Shown here piece after piece: positions 60,386-64,000 of a DNA stretch of 64,000 nt. Both the position numbers and the translations under genes were made by a program. This DNA is from Gordonia spumicola. GTDB lineage: Bacteria > Actinomycetota > Actinomycetes > Mycobacteriales > Mycobacteriaceae. The notes under the pieces were generated by a model. That model was not told the DNA's origin. It did not search any database and saw only the letters and a list, made by a program, of their open reading frames with translations. How positions within the stretch are numbered: the stretch's first letter is position 1; every line of letters starts with the position of its first letter. The stretch spans positions 1-64,000 of the forward strand of contig NZ_BJOV01000001.1 in the NCBI RefSeq assembly GCF_009932475.1, given 5' to 3'.

Positions 60386-61551
60386 GCGGCGAGAACACTC
60401 CGGACCGCCGGACGAAGCGCTCGAAGGCGTCGGTCGGCGTCATCGGCTTCCTGCTGACCGCGATGCTCGTCATCAGTGCGCTCAACATGGACCGACTGCC
60501 GTTCTTCGCGCAGGTCAGCACATACGACGCGTATTTCGAAGACGCGGGCGGGCTGGTCCCCGGCGACGTCGTCATGGTGGCGGGCATCAAGGTCGGAGCC
60601 GTCGAAGGCATCTCGATCGCGCAGAAGGACGGCGGGCTGCAGGCGAAGGTCAATTTCCGCCTCGACGACACCGTCCAGCTCGGCGACCGCACCCGCGCGG
60701 CCATCAAGACCGAGACCGTCCTCGGCAGGCGCAACCTGACGTTGACGCCGATCGGCGACGGACGCATCAAGCCCGGCGGCTCGATTCCGCTCGAGGCCAC
60801 CGCGTCGCCCTACTCCCTGACCGACGCCCTCGATCAGGCGACGACGACGCTCGGCGAGACCGACACCGATCAGCTGAACAAGGCCATCGAGACGATGACC
60901 GACACGTTCTCGAAGACGCCAGCCAACGTGCGCGGGGCAGTCGAAGGCGTCGGCCGTGTGTCCAAGGCCATCGCCGACCGGGACAACGCGCTGAACGAAC
61001 TGCTCGACCGTGCACGCGGCGTCACCGACGTCGTCGGCGAACGCAGCAGGCAGATCCGCCAGATGCTGATGGACGCGAACTCGCTGCTCGGCGAGCTGGA
61101 GATGCGGCGCGCCGCGATCCGACAGGTGATCTCCGGGACGCGCGACCTGACCGCGCAGGTCAGCGGATTCATCGCCGACAACGGCGAACAGCTTCGGCCG
61201 GTGCTGGAGAAGTTCAACCGCGTGATGGACATCCTCAACGACAACGAGGAGAACTTCGGCAAGGCCATCGACAACCTCGGGCCGTACGCGAACATCCTCG
61301 GCGAGGCCGTCAGCTCCGGGCCGTACTTCTCGTCACTGGTCGGCGTCGCCACGTTCGGCGACTACTTCGGCACGTTCCTGAAGGTGCTCCAGCGCAAGTA
61401 CCCGGAGGCCGCGAAGTACTTCTACGACTTCTCCGGCTTCCCGCTGTTGCCGAAGAACTGGAACCAGGGACCGAACGCGGGAGCCCCCGACGTGAAGCGC
61501 CCCTCGCCCTCGAACACCTATCCGACGCCTAAGCAGAACGGAGGCAACTGA
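60382..61551 (+). CDS. mce4C: Mce4C sterol-import protein
   Basis: 389 residues from GTG 60382 (overlaps mce4B by GTGA). TM helix SVGVIGFLLTAMLVISALNMD, MlaD domain DAYFEDAGGLVPGDVVMVAGIKVGAVEGI, Pro-rich end. Upstream in-frame starts fall inside mce4B and are unlikely. Confidence 0.94.
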   Translation: MSGENTPDRRTKRSKASVGVIGFLLTAMLVISALNMDRLPFFAQVSTYDAYFEDAGGLVPGDVVMVAGIKVGAVEGISIAQKDGGLQAKVNFRLDDTVQLGDRTRAAIKTETVLGRRNLTLTPIGDGRIKPGGSIPLEATASPYSLTDALDQATTTLGETDTDQLNKAIETMTDTFSKTPANVRGAVEGVGRVSKAIADRDNALNELLDRARGVTDVVGERSRQIRQMLMDANSLLGELEMRRAAIRQVISGTRDLTAQVSGFIADNGEQLRPVLEKFNRVMDILNDNEENFGKAIDNLGPYANILGEAVSSGPYFSSLVGVATFGDYFGTFLKVLQRKYPEAAKYFYDFSGFPLLPKNWNQGPNAGAPDVKRPSPSNTYPTPKQNGGN

Positions 61552-61552
61552 C

Positions 61553-62821
61553 ATGCGGATCTCTCGCCGTGTATGGGCGACCGTCGCAGCAGTCGTCGTC
61601 GTGGCGCTCGTCGCCGGAGGCGTGTGGTTCGGTGTGCAGCGCGCCACCACCCGCACCATCACCGCGTACTTCGCGACCGCGGCCAGCGTCTTCGAAGGCG
61701 ACTCGGTCCGCGTGATCGGTGTCCCGATCGGCACGGTCACCTCGATCGAACCGCGTCAGGGCGACGTCAAGGTGACGATGCGGATCGACCGCAGCACGCC
61801 GATCCCGCAGGACGTGCGGGCCGTTGTCGTCGCACAGTCGCTGGTGTCCGGCCGCTTCATCCAGTTGACTCCCGGCTACACCAAGGGCCCCGAGCTCGAA
61901 GGCGACGCCGACATCCCCATGGAGCGCACCGCGGTCCCGATGGAGTGGGACGACATCAAGAAGCAGCTGTCAGAGTTGAGCACGGCGCTCGGGCCGAAGG
62001 GCGGCGACAAGTCGCCCGATCAGGGTGTCGCGGCGCGAGCCGTCGACGTCTTCGACAAGAACCTGTCGGGCAACGGGCAGGCGATCGCCGATTCGATCAA
62101 GCAGATGTCGACAGTCGTCGGCACCCTGTCGGACAATCGCGACGACGTGTTCGGTGCGGTGAAGAGCCTGCAGCAGCTCACCGAGCAGCTGTCGACGAGC
62201 CACGATCAGCTCGTCCAGTTCAACGGCCGGATGGCGTCGGTCAGCGAAGTCATGGCGGGCAGCAGCCAGTCGCTCGGCGACGCGATGAGCAACCTCAACG
62301 GCGCGATCAGCGACCTCGAAGGCTTCCTCGGCGAGAACAGCTCGACCGTCGTCTCGACCGTCGACAAGCTCGCCCAGCTCACCGGGACCCTGAAGAAGAA
62401 GGACGAGCAGCTCCGCGGACTGCTGCATTCGGCTCCGACGCAGCTCGCGAACTTCTTCAACATCTACAACCCGCTGACCGGTTCGCTCGACGGCGTGTTC
62501 GGTCTCGGCATGGGCGCCAACCTGATCTCCCTGCTGTGCGGCACCATGCAGTCGACGGCGCGCCCCGGCGACACCAAGCTCGACATCGATCAGTGCGTCG
62601 ACCTGCTCGGGCCGATCATGAAGGACATCGTCGTCAACTACCCGCCGTTCATGGCGAACCCGGTCATCGGCCGGACCGCGTCGCCCGACCAGATCACCTA
62701 CCAGAACGCCGACGTGCGGGCCCGCGCCCGACAGGGCGTCGTCGAACGCGACGCCGAGAGTCGTGCCGCGATGCCCGACCCGTTGACGAAGCTGCTGGTT
62801 CCGTTCGGAGGCGACAAATGA
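61553..62821 (+). CDS. mce4D: Mce4D sterol-import protein
   Basis: 422 residues. TM helix VWATVAAVVVVALVAGGVWFGV, MlaD domain YFATAASVFEGDSVRVIGVPIGTVTSIEP, Mce helical tail. Overlaps mce4E by ATGA. Confidence 0.94.
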   Translation: MRISRRVWATVAAVVVVALVAGGVWFGVQRATTRTITAYFATAASVFEGDSVRVIGVPIGTVTSIEPRQGDVKVTMRIDRSTPIPQDVRAVVVAQSLVSGRFIQLTPGYTKGPELEGDADIPMERTAVPMEWDDIKKQLSELSTALGPKGGDKSPDQGVAARAVDVFDKNLSGNGQAIADSIKQMSTVVGTLSDNRDDVFGAVKSLQQLTEQLSTSHDQLVQFNGRMASVSEVMAGSSQSLGDAMSNLNGAISDLEGFLGENSSTVVSTVDKLAQLTGTLKKKDEQLRGLLHSAPTQLANFFNIYNPLTGSLDGVFGLGMGANLISLLCGTMQSTARPGDTKLDIDQCVDLLGPIMKDIVVNYPPFMANPVIGRTASPDQITYQNADVRARARQGVVERDAESRAAMPDPLTKLLVPFGGDK

Positions 62822-64000
62822 CGACCACGCGCATGCGCCTCGTCGCGCTCGCGGCGGGACTCCTGGTGCTGGCACCGGTCACCGCGGCGTGCAGCGGCAA
62901 CCCGGTCACCTCGCTCTCGTCGATCGGCGCCGAAGGCACCGGTGCGGGCGCGTACACGATCACGGCGACGATCCCGTCGGCCGCGGGCGTCGTCCGGAAC
63001 GCTCCGGTGATGATGAACGACGCGACCATCGGCAGCGTCGGCGACATCGAGATCGTCGATTGGCACGCCAAGCTGACGCTCCGGCTCAACGAGGGCGTCA
63101 AGATCCCGACGGGTTCGCACGCCATGATCGGCATGACGAGCGTTCTCGGCTCGTCGCACATCGCGATCGTCGCGCCGTCCAAGGCGACGGGGCAGTACCT
63201 CTCCGCCGGCGGCTCGCTCTCGCTGCCGAACTGCCCGAAGCAGGACAACATCGCGATGCCGGAGACCAAGCCGGTCGCCGACATCAACGCGGCTCAGCAG
63301 GTCGATCCCTGCATGTACCCGACGACCGAGCAGGTCCTCAGCTCGCTGTCGGTGGTGCTCAACGGAGGCGGTCTCTCGCAGGTCGGCGACATCGTGCACG
63401 AGATGAGTCAGGCGCTCGGCGGCAACGACGATGAGATCCGCACCCTGATCCCGCGTCTGAACACCCTGGTCAACGACCTCAACGGCCAGACTCAGAACAT
63501 CATCTCCGCGATGGAGGGGATGGACCGCCTGTCGCAGACGATCAACGACCAGACGCCGACGGTGCAGCGCGCCCTCGAGTCGGGTCCGAAGATCCTGCAG
63601 CTGCTCGTCGATGAGCGGGCCAACCTGATCTCGGCGCTCGACAACGTCGGCGACCTGTCGTCGACGGTGAACGACATCCTCGCCGAGAACAGCGACGACA
63701 TCAAGACGATCGTCCCCAACATGCGGAAGCTGATGGAGCAACTGTCGATGACGGGGCCCGCGCTCTCGAACTCGCTGCGCATCCTGTTGACCTTCCCCTT
63801 CCTCGAAGAGAAGATCCCCACGATCGTCAAGGGCGACTACGTGAACTCCGACCTGGTGCTCGACCTGACGTGGAGCCGTCTCAACAAGACGATGGTCGCG
63901 TCGGTGACGAACCCCGAGGGCGTGTCCGGCAAGCCGGCGAACCTCGCCAAGCGCGGCACCAACCCGTTCACCGCGCCGCTGACGCCGGGCATCACCACAC
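62818..64000 (+). CDS. mce4E: Mce4E lipoprotein (LprN-like), 3' partial
   Basis: At least 394 residues, cut by the window edge. The lipoprotein signal MRLVALAAGLLVLAPVTAAC places the lipidated Cys at about residue 25. The MlaD domain (IPSAAGVVRNAPVMMNDATIGSVGDIEIV) follows. Mce4E anchors the complex by its lipid. mce4F is expected next. Confidence 0.93.
   Translation, partial: MTTTRMRLVALAAGLLVLAPVTAACSGNPVTSLSSIGAEGTGAGAYTITATIPSAAGVVRNAPVMMNDATIGSVGDIEIVDWHAKLTLRLNEGVKIPTGSHAMIGMTSVLGSSHIAIVAPSKATGQYLSAGGSLSLPNCPKQDNIAMPETKPVADINAAQQVDPCMYPTTEQVLSSLSVVLNGGGLSQVGDIVHEMSQALGGNDDEIRTLIPRLNTLVNDLNGQTQNIISAMEGMDRLSQTINDQTPTVQRALESGPKILQLLVDERANLISALDNVGDLSSTVNDILAENSDDIKTIVPNMRKLMEQLSMTGPALSNSLRILLTFPFLEEKIPTIVKGDYVNSDLVLDLTWSRLNKTMVASVTNPEGVSGKPANLAKRGTNPFTAPLTPGITT

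Overview
This is a GC-rich (roughly two-thirds G+C) actinobacterial chromosome segment. The order Mycobacteriales is indicated by an Mce4 sterol importer operon, KstR-type operators (TnnAACnnGTTnnA), FadA5/CYP125/FadD19/FadE26/FadE27/Hsd4A orthologues, F420-linked reductases and a PGRS-like glycine-rich protein. Gene content suggests Gordonia or a near relative (Williamsia, Tsukamurella, Rhodococcus) rather than Mycobacterium itself; the genus is an inference. No tRNA, rRNA, integrase or transposase gene was seen, and no gene-free stretch exceeds about 300 bases.

Region 1 (1-15.9 kb): a frameshifted SMP-30-like gene, a MepB-family gene, a hydrolase/TetR pair on the minus strand, then a long plus-strand operon (2997-15940). 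The operon encodes a glutamine-synthetase-like ligase, a phytanoyl-CoA-dioxygenase-like oxygenase, aldehyde and alcohol dehydrogenases, a PuuD-like gamma-glutamyl amidase, an acyl-CoA ligase, a Baeyer-Villiger monooxygenase, a saccharopine-dehydrogenase-like protein, an imine-reductase-like protein and a two-domain FAD oxidoreductase. I read it as an uncharacterised pathway in which an amine is masked with glutamate, oxidised and unmasked. Six apparent single-base indels, mostly in short homopolymers, cluster in the first 9 kb.

Region 2 (16-31.5 kb): sterol side-chain genes under KstR-like operators (fadA5 | cyp125-KSI; ltp3-ltp4-DUF35 | LLM oxidoreductase; echA19 | fadD19), interspersed with DoxX/HxlR, a methyltransferase with a secreted protein, an RNase H protein with an N-terminal extension, and a nitronate-monooxygenase-like gene. 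A REP-like repeat family and an isolated type I-E CRISPR-like repeat lie here.

Region 3 (31.6-44.1 kb): an acyclic terpene utilisation (Atu-type) island: two biotin carboxylase subunits, CoA ligase, two hydratases, TetR, AtuA, a dienoyl-CoA-reductase-like SDR, an acyl-CoA dehydrogenase and a TIGR03084 protein. It has near-identical operators at its two ends and a degraded copy of the neighbouring oxidoreductase 3' end at the far border.

Region 4 (44.1-46.7 kb): zinc-independent (C-) ribosomal proteins L31, L28, L33, S14 and S18 with the hibernation factor recruiter Mrf, around two Zur-like boxes.

Region 5 (46.9-64 kb): a 1460-residue PE-less PGRS protein with a signal peptide, then fadD17-fadE27-fadE26 | fdxD-hsd4A-yrbE4AB-mce4A-E (the last cut by the window end). 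The order fadD19 ... PGRS ... fadD17-fadE27-fadE26-fdxD-hsd4A-mce4 matches the M. tuberculosis cholesterol locus, where PE_PGRS genes sit at the same place.
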